Source: Bradyrhizobium cajani
GTDB taxonomy: Bacteria; Pseudomonadota; Alphaproteobacteria; Rhizobiales; Xanthobacteraceae
Direction: 5' to 3'
Assembly (NCBI RefSeq): GCF_009759665.1
Contig: NZ_WQNE01000003.1
Location: forward strand, 296,001-360,000
Length of the DNA: 64,000 nucleotides
Shown here: positions 42,400-50,847 of the stretch, in pieces
Numbering within the stretch: position 1 is the stretch's first letter
How the letters are laid out: every line of letters starts with the position of its first letter
Position numbers and translations under genes: made by a program
Notes under the pieces: model-generated
The model's database searches: none
Seen by the model: the letters and a program-made list of their open reading frames with translations, nothing else
What the model was told of the DNA's origin: nothing

Positions 42400-42947
42400 T
42401 GCCTCTCACGGACTCCCTGCGTAACGACATCCTGGCGGCCGTGCCTAGTCTACGCGCCTTCGCCATTTCGCTCAGCGGCAATGCGGACCGCGCCGATGAT
42501 TTGGTGCAGGAGACGCTGCTTCGCGCGCTTGCCAACATCGACTCGTTCCAGCCCGGCTCCAACCTGCCGGCGTGGCTGTTCACGATCCTGCGCAATCTGT
42601 TCCGCTCCGACTATCGCAAGCGGCGGCGGGAGGTCGAGGATGCCGAGGGCAACTACGCCAAGACGCTGAAGACGCAGCCGTCGCAGAACGCGCATCTCGA
42701 GTTCGAGGAGTTTCGCACCGCCCTCGACAAGCTTCCGCAGGACCAGCGTGAAGCCTTGATCCTGGTCGGCGCCTCCGGCTTCTCCTATGAGGACGCGGCC
42801 TCGATCTGCGGCTGTGCGGTCGGCACCATCAAGAGCCGCGTCAATCGCGCGCGTTCGAAGCTCGCCGCACTGCTCTATGTCGACGGCGCCGAGGATTTCG
42901 GGCCTGACGAGACTGTGCGCGCCGTGATCGGCGGCAGCGGCGGCTAG
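42399..42947 (+). CDS. ecfG: EcfG, general stress response sigma factor
   Basis: 182 residues. Sigma region 2 is at about residues 15-80 (ADDLVQETLLRALANIDSF; LFTILRNLFRSDYRKRRREVE) and region 4 at about 105-165 (LDKLPQDQREALILVGASGFSYEDAA; GTIKSRVNRARSKL). It directs RNA polymerase to GGAAC...CGTT promoters under general stress. Held inactive by NepR, encoded just upstream with an overlapping stop/start. Confidence 0.96.
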   Translation: MPLTDSLRNDILAAVPSLRAFAISLSGNADRADDLVQETLLRALANIDSFQPGSNLPAWLFTILRNLFRSDYRKRRREVEDAEGNYAKTLKTQPSQNAHLEFEEFRTALDKLPQDQREALILVGASGFSYEDAASICGCAVGTIKSRVNRARSKLAALLYVDGAEDFGPDETVRAVIGGSGG

Positions 42948-42976
42948 CTACCGGCGCCAACCGAACCGGGATGAGA

Positions 42977-43006
42977 CGAAGGCGGCCGTTTCCGCGGCCG
43001 CCTTCG
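42977..43006 (+). terminator. ecfG: Hairpin after ecfG
   Basis: 11-bp perfect stem CGAAGGCGGCC/GGCCGCCTTCG with an 8-base loop, 29 bp beyond the ecfG stop. No long T-run follows, but the position between convergent genes suits a terminator. Confidence 0.55.
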
Positions 43007-43041
43007 TGCGCGCATGCGTTGGCGCGCTTGGGACCGCCCCG

Positions 43042-43749
43042 TTACTCCTCCACCAACGTCACGGTATCGGCGACGCTCGCGCGCGAGGTGCGGTAGCTGT
43101 TGACCTTGTGGGCGTGGTCGGCATAGCCGAACGAGATGCCGCAGACGACGCGGCGATCGTCCGGCAGGTTGAAATGGCGGCGGATCAGGCCGGAATGGCG
43201 CGCGAGCGCCGCCTGCGGAATGGTGCCGAGCCCGAGCGCCTGGGCGGCCAGCATGAAGTTCGAGACATAGGCGCCGCAATCGATCGCACCGTAGATGCCG
43301 AGCGGCTCGTTGGTGTGGATGACCGCGACATGCGGCGCGCCGAAGAAATTGTAGTTCTCCAGCGCCTGCCGGGCGTAGGCCGTCTTGTCGCCGCGGGCGA
43401 TGCCGAGCGTGTTGTAGAGCTGGAAGCCGCTCTCGCGGCGGCGTTCGAGATAGACCCCGACATATTCGCGCGGCGGGGTGAAATCATAGTCGTCACCGAG
43501 ACCGCCAGAAGCTTCCTTGTAGATCGCCTGGCGAAAGCGCTCCTTGGCGGCGCCGCTGGCGATGATGACCTGCCAGGGCTGGCTGTTGCACCATGACGCC
43601 GTGCGCTGCGCAGTGGTCAGCACATGCTCGATGGTGGCGCGGTCGACCTCCTTGGGCAGGAAGGCGCGGACGGAGTAGCGCTCGTTGAGGAGCTCTTCGA
43701 GCACGGCGATGCGGTCTTGGGTGGAGTGGCTGGGTGCTTTCGCGTCCAT
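43042..43749 (-). CDS. Nitroreductase-family flavoprotein
   Basis: 235 residues. FMN-binding features: ERYSVRAFLPKEVDRATIE at the N-terminus, TASWCNSQPWQVIIASG, and CGISFGYADHAHKVNSYRTSR at the C-terminus, the last being the conserved Gly/Asn/Arg cofactor stretch. It also holds AAQALGLGTIPQAALARHSG. NAD(P)H-dependent reduction of nitro or quinone compounds is usual; natural substrate unknown. Convergent with ecfG. Confidence 0.88.
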   Translation of the reverse strand: MDAKAPSHSTQDRIAVLEELLNERYSVRAFLPKEVDRATIEHVLTTAQRTASWCNSQPWQVIIASGAAKERFRQAIYKEASGGLGDDYDFTPPREYVGVYLERRRESGFQLYNTLGIARGDKTAYARQALENYNFFGAPHVAVIHTNEPLGIYGAIDCGAYVSNFMLAAQALGLGTIPQAALARHSGLIRRHFNLPDDRRVVCGISFGYADHAHKVNSYRTSRASVADTVTLVEE

Positions 43750-43764
43750 GGAATTCTCTCTTCT

Positions 43765-43856
43765 GTCATTCCGGGGCGCGCGAAGCGCGAACCCGGAATC
43801 TCGATCCGCAATCTCGGGATTCCGGGTTCGATGCTACGCATCGCCCCGGAATGACG
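43765..43856. repeat. Intergenic palindrome, family A
   Basis: 92-bp copy beginning GTCATTCCGGGGCGCGCGAAG and ending CCCCGGAATGACG. It ends two bases before the stop codon of the first acyl-CoA dehydrogenase gene. Confidence 0.85.
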
Positions 43857-43857
43857 T

Positions 43858-45102
43858 CTACCGTCCCTTGGTCGGGATCTTGTTATACGGCACGTCCTTA
43901 TCGACACGGATATCGCCCGGCAATCCCAGCACCCGCTCGGCGATGATGTTGCGCAGGATCTCGTCGGTGCCGCCGGCGATGCGCATCGAGGGCGAGGACA
44001 GCAGCATCTGCTGGAACTGGCCCTGCACCGTCTCCTCGTCCGTGCCGGTGAGAACGCCGGCCGCGCCCTGCAGGTCCATGGCGTAGGTCGCGATGTCCTG
44101 GAGCATCATGCCCGAGACCAGCTTGCCGATGGAGTTTTCCGGGCCCGGCCGCTCGCCCTTCGACAGCGCCGAGATCGCGCGGTAGCTGGTGTATTTCAGC
44201 CCGCTCGATTTCACCGCCCAGCTCGCAAGCTTGGAACGCACGGCGGGATCGTCGATGGCGAGCCCGTCCTCCAGCATCAGATTCGAGCAGAACTCGAACA
44301 TCTCGGGCACGCCGGTTGCGAGCCGCGCGCCGATCGACATGCGCTCGTTCATCAGCGTGGTCAGCGACACGCTCCAGCCCTCGCCCACCGCGCCCAGCCG
44401 CTGGCTGTCAGGGATCACGACGTCGGTGAAATAGACCTCGTTGAACTCCTGCATGCCGTTGGCCTGCTTGATCGGACGGACCTCGACGCCCGGGCTCTTC
44501 ATGTCCAGGAAGAACATGGTGAGACCCTTGTGCTTGGGCACATTCGGATCGGTGCGCGCGATCAGGAGGCCATAGTCGGAATAATGCGCGCCCGAGGTCC
44601 AGATCTTCTGGCCGTTGACGACCCAATCGTCGCCCTTCTTCTCCGCGCGGGTGCGCAGGCCCGCAACGTCGGAGCCGGCGGCCGGCTCGGAGAACAGCTG
44701 GCACCAGATCTCCTCGCCCGAGGCGAGCTTCGGCAGGTACCGGCGCTTGGCGTCCTCGCTGCCGAAGGCCATCACGGTCGGGCCGCACATGCCCTCGCCG
44801 ATCTGGAACGGCTGCGTCAGCTTGCCGTAGACGCCCTCCTCCTGCTGCCAGATCACGCGTTCGATCGGCGTCGCGCCGCGGCCGCCATAGTCCTTCGGCC
44901 AGTGCAGGCAGGCCCAGTTGCCCTCGAACTTCTTCTTCTGCCAGGCCTTGCCGACATCGACGATGTCGTGGTGCGCAAGCCGGATGCGGCCAAGCGAGGA
45001 TTTTGACAGCTCGGCATGCAACTCCCTGGGCGCATTGGCCTCGACCCATTTGCGCGCGGTCTCGCGGAATGCGGCTTCCTGCGGCGTATCGTCGAAATTC
45101 AT
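43858..45102 (-). CDS. Acyl-CoA dehydrogenase, alpha-like subunit (copy 1)
   Basis: 414 residues. ACAD fold with LFSEPAAGSDVAGLRTRAEK, GQKIWTSGAHYSDYGLLIARTD and the C-terminal GGTDEILRNIIAERVLGLPG. The Glu of MCAD-type enzymes (EGT) is Gly here, but NERMSIGA offers a Glu in helix G as in isovaleryl-CoA dehydrogenase. The R-x-x-FG FAD motif is missing. These features match the alpha subunits of alpha2beta2 dehydrogenases (as in PimC or ChsE4 types). It is a clear paralogue of the next gene. Downstream end of the beta-oxidation module. Confidence 0.9.
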   Translation of the reverse strand: MNFDDTPQEAAFRETARKWVEANAPRELHAELSKSSLGRIRLAHHDIVDVGKAWQKKKFEGNWACLHWPKDYGGRGATPIERVIWQQEEGVYGKLTQPFQIGEGMCGPTVMAFGSEDAKRRYLPKLASGEEIWCQLFSEPAAGSDVAGLRTRAEKKGDDWVVNGQKIWTSGAHYSDYGLLIARTDPNVPKHKGLTMFFLDMKSPGVEVRPIKQANGMQEFNEVYFTDVVIPDSQRLGAVGEGWSVSLTTLMNERMSIGARLATGVPEMFEFCSNLMLEDGLAIDDPAVRSKLASWAVKSSGLKYTSYRAISALSKGERPGPENSIGKLVSGMMLQDIATYAMDLQGAAGVLTGTDEETVQGQFQQMLLSSPSMRIAGGTDEILRNIIAERVLGLPGDIRVDKDVPYNKIPTKGR

Positions 45103-45117
45103 GGAGCTTCCCTTTTT

Positions 45118-45236
45118 GTCATTCCGGGGCGCGCAACGCGCGAACCCGGAATCCAGAGGTTACCTACACATCTCGAGATTCTCAGATGTGCAATTGCACA
45201 TCATAGTTCGGCTCTTCGAGCCGCCCCGGAATGACG
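45118..45236. repeat. Intergenic palindrome, family A (long form)
   Basis: 119-bp copy with inner palindrome GATGTGCAATTGCACATC, filling the gap between the two alpha-like dehydrogenase genes. Confidence 0.85.
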
Positions 45237-45237
45237 G

Positions 45238-46485
45238 CTAATTCCTGCCCTTCGTCGGGATCTTGTTGAACGGCACGTCCTTGTCGACACGGATGTCGCC
45301 GGGCAGGCCCAGCACCCGCTCGGCGATGATGTTGCGCATGATCTCGTCCGTGCCGCCTTCGACACGCGTGCCCGGCGCGCGCAGCAGCATCGCCTGGAAG
45401 CGGCCGGCGAGCTCGGCATCCTCGGGACCGCTGACGACGCCGGCGGCGCCCTGCAAATCCAACGCGTAGGTCGCGACATCCTGGATCATGGAGCCCGCCA
45501 CCAGCTTGCCGATGGAATTCTCGGGCCCTGGCCGCTCGCCTTTCGACAGTGCCGAGATCGCGCGCATGCTGGTGTAGCGCAGGCCGCTCGCCTTCACCGC
45601 CCAGTTGGCGAGCTTGGAGCGCACCGCGCGGTCCTCGATCGCGGGACCGTCCACAAGCATCAGGCTCGAGCAATATTCGAACAGCTCCGGAAAGCCGGTC
45701 GAGACGCCCGCACCGATCGACATGCGTTCGTTCATCAGCGTGGTCAGCGAGACGTTCCAGCCGTCGCCGACCTCGCCGAGACGCTGATGGTCGGGGATGC
45801 GCACATTGGTGAAATAGACCTCGTTGAAATCGGAGGCGCCGCTCGCCTGCTTGATCGGCCGCACCTCGACGCCCGGGCTCTTCATGTCCAGGAAGAACAT
45901 GGTGAGGCCCTTGTGCTTGGGCACGGTCGGATCGGTGCGGGTCAGGAGGATGCCGTAGTCCGAATAATGCGCGCCTGAGGTCCAGATCTTCTGGCCATTG
46001 ATGACCCAGTCGTCGCCATCCTTTTCCGCGCGCGTGCGCAGACCCGCGACGTCGGAGCCGCCGGCGGGCTCGGAGAACAGCTGGCACCAGACCTTCTCGC
46101 CGGACGCGAGCGGCGGCAGATATTTGCGCTTATGCTCCTCGCGCGCGAACGCCATCATGGTCGGCCCGCACATGCCGTGGCCGATGATGAACATGTGGGA
46201 GAGCTTGCCGAACGGCCCCTCCTCCTGCTGCCAGATCACGCGCTCGATCGGCGATGAGCCACGGCCGCCATATTCCTTCGGCCAGTGCAGACAGGCCCAG
46301 CCGGCATCGGCTTTCTTCTTCTGCCAGGCCTTTGCCACTTCCAGAATGTTGGCATTCTTGAGCTGCGTGCGGCCCAGCGAGGATTTGCGCAGCTCCTCCT
46401 CGTACTGCCTGGGCGCATTGGCGCCGATCCAGGCGCGCGCGGTGGCGCGGAATTCGGCTTCCTGCGGGGTGTCGTCGAAGTTCAT
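45238..46485 (-). CDS. Acyl-CoA dehydrogenase, alpha-like subunit (copy 2)
   Basis: 415 residues, same architecture and mostly the same residues as copy 1. Shared motifs are NERMSIGAGVSTGFPELFEYC, LFSEPAGGSDVAGLRTRAEKD, and GGTDEIMRNIIAERVLGLPGD. The catalytic-base arrangement is again that of isovaleryl-type enzymes, and the FAD Arg-Phe-Gly motif is again missing. The two copies probably arose by tandem duplication and then diverged, perhaps for different acyl chains, each pairing with the single beta-like subunit upstream. Confidence 0.9.
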   Translation of the reverse strand: MNFDDTPQEAEFRATARAWIGANAPRQYEEELRKSSLGRTQLKNANILEVAKAWQKKKADAGWACLHWPKEYGGRGSSPIERVIWQQEEGPFGKLSHMFIIGHGMCGPTMMAFAREEHKRKYLPPLASGEKVWCQLFSEPAGGSDVAGLRTRAEKDGDDWVINGQKIWTSGAHYSDYGILLTRTDPTVPKHKGLTMFFLDMKSPGVEVRPIKQASGASDFNEVYFTNVRIPDHQRLGEVGDGWNVSLTTLMNERMSIGAGVSTGFPELFEYCSSLMLVDGPAIEDRAVRSKLANWAVKASGLRYTSMRAISALSKGERPGPENSIGKLVAGSMIQDVATYALDLQGAAGVVSGPEDAELAGRFQAMLLRAPGTRVEGGTDEIMRNIIAERVLGLPGDIRVDKDVPFNKIPTKGRN

Positions 46486-46501
46486 GGTCTCTTCTCTCTT
46501 C

Positions 46502-46595
46502 CGTCATTCCGGGGCGATGCGGAGCATCGAACCCGGAATCCAGAGGTTACCGACTCAAAATCGAGATTCGCCGCTTCGCGGCGTCCCGGAATAAC
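46502..46595. repeat. Intergenic palindrome, family A
   Basis: 94-bp copy between the second alpha-like and the beta-like dehydrogenase genes; its right end overlaps nothing but abuts the stop codon at 46597. Confidence 0.8.
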
Positions 46596-46596
46596 A

Positions 46597-47724
46597 TCAC
46601 GCCGCGTTCTTCTTCCGCATGCGGTCGATCAGCTGATCCTCCCAATAGGACAGGCTGCCGAGGCCGAGCGCCATCGCGTTGGCGCGGCGGTAGTACATGT
46701 GGCAGTCGAACTCCCAGGTGAAACCCATGCCGCCGTGAACCTGGATGTTGTTCTTGGCGCAGTGCTGGAACGCCTGCGTCGCGCTGATGCGCGCGGCGGC
46801 CGCGGCCTCCGGCAATTCGGCCGCATTGGTCGAGAGCGCCCAGGCGCCGTAATAGCTGTTGGAGCGCGCCAGCGTCGCCGAGACGTACATGTCCGCGAGC
46901 ATGTGCTTGACCGCCTGGAACGAACCGATCTGGCGGCCGAAGGCGATGCGGTCGAGCGCGTAGTCGCGGCCCATCTCCAGCGCGCGGTCGGCGCCACCGA
47001 CCTGCTCGAAGGCGCAGAGCACCGCGGCGCGGTCGAGCACCGCTGTCAAAATGCTCCAGCCTTCGCCGGCAGCCCCCAGCGGCTCGACCCTGCAATCCCT
47101 AAAACTGATCTCGGCCTGCCCGCGGGTCGGGTCGAGATTGGTGAGGCTCTTGATCTCGACACCACCAGCCCTGAGGTCGACCAGGAACAGCGAGATGTCA
47201 TTCTCGCGTCCGCTCGATCCCGTGCGCGCGGCAACCACCGCGAAGTCGGCGATGGTGCCATCGGCGACCGGCTTCTTGACGCCGTTGAGCACGCCATTCA
47301 CCGCCGTGAGCTTGACGTTCTTTGGCGACGGATTGCCCTTGCCCTCGAACAGCGCCAGCGTCCCGATCGCCTCGCCCGAGGCGATCGCCGGCAGCCACTT
47401 TTTCTTCTGCGCATCGCTGCCTGCAATCAGCAGCGCTTCGGCGGCAAGATACACGGTCGAGGAGAACGGCACCGGCGCGTTGGCCCGGCCCATCTCCTCC
47501 GCGATCACGCAGAGCTCAAGATGGCCGGCACCCGCACCGCCGTACTCTTCCGGGATCGCGACGCCGAGAAAGCCCATCTCGGCGAGGCCCTTCCAGAGCT
47601 CCTTGTCATAGGTCGCCTTGCCGTCGAGCACGACACGCACCGCCTTGGGCGAGCACTTCTCGGCGAGGAATTTGCGCGCCTGGTCGCGGAGCTGTTTCTG
47701 GTCGTCGGAGAAATCGAAGTTCAT
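46597..47724 (-). CDS. Acyl-CoA dehydrogenase, beta-like (small) subunit
   Basis: 375 residues. It keeps the FAD-binding R-x-x-FG region (DRIAFGRQIGSFQAVKHMLADM) and HGGMGFTWEFDCHMYYRR. It lacks a catalytic Glu at both known positions: helix G reads LDRAAVLCAFEQ, and the C-terminal EGT motif is absent. This pattern fits the non-catalytic partner in heteromeric dehydrogenases such as PimD. It complements the alpha-like paralogues, which lack the FAD motif, so I infer a heterotetramer. Confidence 0.88.
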   Translation of the reverse strand: MNFDFSDDQKQLRDQARKFLAEKCSPKAVRVVLDGKATYDKELWKGLAEMGFLGVAIPEEYGGAGAGHLELCVIAEEMGRANAPVPFSSTVYLAAEALLIAGSDAQKKKWLPAIASGEAIGTLALFEGKGNPSPKNVKLTAVNGVLNGVKKPVADGTIADFAVVAARTGSSGRENDISLFLVDLRAGGVEIKSLTNLDPTRGQAEISFRDCRVEPLGAAGEGWSILTAVLDRAAVLCAFEQVGGADRALEMGRDYALDRIAFGRQIGSFQAVKHMLADMYVSATLARSNSYYGAWALSTNAAELPEAAAAARISATQAFQHCAKNNIQVHGGMGFTWEFDCHMYYRRANAMALGLGSLSYWEDQLIDRMRKKNAA

Positions 47725-47764
47725 GGCGGGCTACCTTTGTTATTTCGTCGTCATTCATTTGCGC

Positions 47765-47865
47765 CGTCATTCCGGGATGGCCCGAAGGGCCAGGCCCGGA
47801 ATCCATAACCCCGACTGGTGGTTATGGATTCCGGGCTCGCGACTTCGTCGCGCCCCGGAATGACG
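47765..47865. repeat. Intergenic palindrome, family A
   Basis: 101-bp copy with an added inner stem (CCATAACC/GGTTATGG). Lies between the beta-like dehydrogenase start and the ligase stop. Confidence 0.85.
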
Positions 47866-47884
47866 AGGTGAGAAAGTTGCGCAT

Positions 47885-49756
47885 TCATCGCAGCACGATC
47901 ACATCCTCATCCGGCCGCTCCGCATAGAGCCGCTCCACCAACGCCGCTCGACGTTCGAGGCCGGCGCGCTGGTTGATGTAGCCCTTGTCGGTGAGCTCGT
48001 TGCCGTCGATCGAGGGCGGCTCGACCATCAGCATGGCGCGCGCGATGATGCGGCTGCTGGCGCCCTCGCACTCCCTGTTGTGCGTCTCCAGCCCGCGCCT
48101 GAAGCAGGCGATCACCTCCGGATGCTTCATCGCATCCGCAAAGCTCAGATCGGGGTTGCCGACGAGCTGGCAGCAGGCGTGCAGGTTCGGCCATGCGAGT
48201 AGCCCGATGAAGGCGCGATCCTGTCCCGCGACCAGCGCGTCATGCACCACGGGCGTCGCTGCCGCGATCGCATCGGTGCGGAGCGAGCCGACATGCACGA
48301 ACGTGCCGGTGGTGAGCTTGAAGTCTTCCACCACGCGGCCGGCGAAAATGATGCCCTGAACGGGATCGGCATCGTCGACGAAGATGCCGGCATCGCCGAT
48401 GCAGTAGAACCCTTCCTCGTCGAACATCTTCTTCGTGAGATCAGGCTGGCCGAAATAGCCGGGCGTGACGTTGACGCCGCGCAGGCGCAGCTCGTACTTC
48501 GAGCCGCACGGCACCATCTTCAATTCGACCCCGGGGAACGGCAGGCCGATCAGGCCAACGCGCTCGGTGTCCCAATAGGTGCCGGTCGAGGTCGGCGCCG
48601 TCTCGGTCGAGCCCCAGCCGGTGTAGAACACGATGCGTTCGCCGGTGGTCTTCACCGCGAGCGCCTGCATGCGGTCGTAGAGATCATCAGGCAGCCGCGC
48701 ACCGCCATAGGCCATGATCGACAAGTTCTTGAAGAACGAGCGGCAGAGCACGTCGTCCTTCTCCATCGCTGCCGCGAGTGCGGCATAGCCGGCCGGCACG
48801 TTGGCGTAGTAGGTCGGCGAGATCTCGTGCAGATTGCGCAGCGTCTCCTCGAACTGGCCAGGCATCGGCCTTCCGTCGTCGATATAGAGCGTGCCGCCGT
48901 CGACCAGGATCGGGTGGAACGCGGCATTGCCGCCCATGGTGTGGTTCCAGGGCATCCAGTCCAGCATGGTCGAGATCGGGCCGCCCGGATCGCGCGGCCG
49001 CACCTGCATCATCATCGCCGCATTGGCGCACATCATCTCCTGCGTGTTGATGACGGCCTTGGGCATGCCGGTCGAGCCGGAGGTGAAGAGTAGCTTGCCG
49101 ACGGTCTGCGGCGTGATGTTTGCGATCGAGGCGTCAACATCCTTGGTCACGGGCGTCGCGGCAAGCTCGGCAAAGCTGACGCTCTTGATGCCGTCGCAGG
49201 GCCGCGCGACGTGAACGACGGTGACGCCGGTGAGGTCGAGCGCCTTCAACGCTTTCTCGAAGGTCGGGCCGTCCTGCACCATCACCACGGCCGGCCTGAC
49301 CAGATCGAACAGGTATTTCAGCTTGACGTGATCGTGGCTCATCAGCGAGTAGGCCGGCGACACGGGAGCCGCCGGGACGCGCGCCTGCATCGCGGCCTGC
49401 GTCATCAGCGCGTGCTCGATCGAATTGCCGGAGAGGATGGTGACGGGCCGGCCGTCGAGCTTGAGGTTCAGCAGCGCCTGCGTCAGCGCATCCACGGTGC
49501 GCTTGGCTTCGCCGTAGGACACCTTGCGCCATTCGCGATTGGGTCCGCCGCGCTGCGCCAGCCAGGTGCGCTCGGGCGCTTCCCTCGCCCATTTCGCCAG
49601 CGAGGCCGGGATGTGCGTCTCGTAGGCCTGAAGCGGAATGCGCGACTTCAGCACCACCGCGCCGTCGCCGCGACGCTCGACGTCGATGTCGCGCGCGAGC
49701 CATTCGACCTTACGAAAGGCGGGCTTCGTCATCACCGCCGCCGCGCTTCCACTCAT
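47885..49756 (-). CDS. Feruloyl-CoA synthase-like acyl/aryl-CoA ligase
   Basis: 623 residues from the ATG at 49756 with CGGGAG upstream; the extension to 49930 is unlikely. ANL motifs: KLLFTSGSTGMPKAVINTQEMM, YTGWGSTETAPTSTGTYWD, YCIGDAGIFVD, and a C-terminal part with SIDGNELTDKGYINQRAG holding the lysine. The length, the MLDWMPWNHTMGG and VAGQDRAFIGLL segments match feruloyl-CoA synthases, which activate ferulate or related phenylpropanoids. The neighbouring dehydrogenases would suit saturated side chains, so the true substrate may differ. Confidence 0.85.
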   Translation of the reverse strand: MSGSAAAVMTKPAFRKVEWLARDIDVERRGDGAVVLKSRIPLQAYETHIPASLAKWAREAPERTWLAQRGGPNREWRKVSYGEAKRTVDALTQALLNLKLDGRPVTILSGNSIEHALMTQAAMQARVPAAPVSPAYSLMSHDHVKLKYLFDLVRPAVVMVQDGPTFEKALKALDLTGVTVVHVARPCDGIKSVSFAELAATPVTKDVDASIANITPQTVGKLLFTSGSTGMPKAVINTQEMMCANAAMMMQVRPRDPGGPISTMLDWMPWNHTMGGNAAFHPILVDGGTLYIDDGRPMPGQFEETLRNLHEISPTYYANVPAGYAALAAAMEKDDVLCRSFFKNLSIMAYGGARLPDDLYDRMQALAVKTTGERIVFYTGWGSTETAPTSTGTYWDTERVGLIGLPFPGVELKMVPCGSKYELRLRGVNVTPGYFGQPDLTKKMFDEEGFYCIGDAGIFVDDADPVQGIIFAGRVVEDFKLTTGTFVHVGSLRTDAIAAATPVVHDALVAGQDRAFIGLLAWPNLHACCQLVGNPDLSFADAMKHPEVIACFRRGLETHNRECEGASSRIIARAMLMVEPPSIDGNELTDKGYINQRAGLERRAALVERLYAERPDEDVIVLR

Positions 49757-49799
49757 TTTGCGTCTCCCGGAATTATCGTCCTTTGCGGATCGTTCTCGT

Positions 49800-50606
49800 T
49801 CAGCGCTTGATATAGACAGGCTTTCGCTTCTCAAGGAAGGCCCTGATGCCCTCCGAAAATTCCTCGGAGCGGCTGCACAGGACCTGGTTGCGGTCCTCCA
49901 TCGCAATCGCCGCTTCCAGCGATCCCGCATCGACGCTCATGTTGAGGCATTCTTTTGACAGCCGCAGCCCCACGGGCGAGGCCGTCATCATCGCCTCGAC
50001 ATAAGGTTCGGCCGCCTGGTCGAGCTTATCGTCGTCGACGACCTCGGAGACGAGTCCGACCGCAAGCGCGCGTTCGGCGCCGATGAAACGTCCGGTGAGG
50101 ATCAGCTCGGACGCCACCGACACGCCGACGAGGCGCGGCAGGAAATAGCTGGTGCCGATATCGCAGCCGCCGAGACCGAGCTTGATGAAGGCGCAGTTCA
50201 TCCGCGCCGATTTCGTCGCGATGCGGATGTCGGAGGCGAGCGCCAGCGCAAAGCCGCCGCCGGCGGCCGCACCCTGCACCAGCGAAAGGATCGGCTGCGG
50301 GCAGCGCCGCATCAGCATCACGATGTCGGCAATCCGCCGCTGCGAGTCGAGCGACTCGGTTACGCCCGGCGGCTCCTGCTGCCCGGCGCGGCGCGCCATC
50401 GCCGCCTTGAGGTCGAGGCCAGCGCAAAAGTTCTTGCCCGCCCCCTTCAGCACCACGACACGCGCATCTCGGTTGCGCTGCAGGCCCTGGAAGTAAGTAT
50501 TGAGCGCATCGATCAGCGCCGGATCGAGCGCGTTGAGGTGTTCGGGACGATTGAGCGTCACCCGGTCGACGCCGTCGTCATGCTCGATCAGCAGCGGTTG
50601 GGACAT
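49800..50606 (-). CDS. Crotonase-family protein lacking the usual catalytic glutamates
   Basis: 268 residues from the ATG at 50606, with AGGAG ten bases upstream. The crotonase fold is clear: ALDPALIDALNTYFQGL, GAGKNFCAGLDLKAAMARR (oxyanion loop), VQGAAAGGGFALALASDIRIA. At the two places where hydratases carry Glu, this protein has Ala (GGFALA) and hydrophobic residues (CAFIKLGLGGCDIG). It keeps an Asp in GGCDIGT as in dienoyl-CoA isomerases. It therefore may not be a canonical enoyl-CoA hydratase. 43 bp upstream of the ligase. Confidence 0.88.
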   Translation of the reverse strand: MSQPLLIEHDDGVDRVTLNRPEHLNALDPALIDALNTYFQGLQRNRDARVVVLKGAGKNFCAGLDLKAAMARRAGQQEPPGVTESLDSQRRIADIVMLMRRCPQPILSLVQGAAAGGGFALALASDIRIATKSARMNCAFIKLGLGGCDIGTSYFLPRLVGVSVASELILTGRFIGAERALAVGLVSEVVDDDKLDQAAEPYVEAMMTASPVGLRLSKECLNMSVDAGSLEAAIAMEDRNQVLCSRSEEFSEGIRAFLEKRKPVYIKR

Positions 50607-50644
50607 GGGGCGCTCCTGCATCCGCTCTTTGATTGGCGGTTATT

Positions 50645-50839
50645 GCGCCCTCTCCCCTTGTGGGAGAGGGCATGCACGTCGGTAGCCACGAGTTCGCTTG
50701 GGTGAGGGGTCTGCCTCCACAGATGAGATCGTGGATAGAACCCCTCATCCGGCGCCATAGCCGAAGCTTCGCTTCGGCGTTCTTAAGAACGGCGGCCGAA
50801 GGCCGCCTATGCCACCTTCTCCCGCAAGGGGAGAAGGGA
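50645..50839. repeat. Intergenic repeat, family G (CCCTCTCCCC type)
   Basis: About 195 bp with a 5' stem CCTCTCCCCTTGTGGGAGAGG, a 3' partner (CTTCTCCCGCAAGGGGAGAAG), and inner palindromes (GCCGAAGCTTCGCTTCGGC; GGCGGCCGAAGGCCGCC). It fills the gap between the SDR stop and the crotonase start. Only copy in the window. Confidence 0.7.
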
Positions 50840-50847
50840 CGAAGAGC

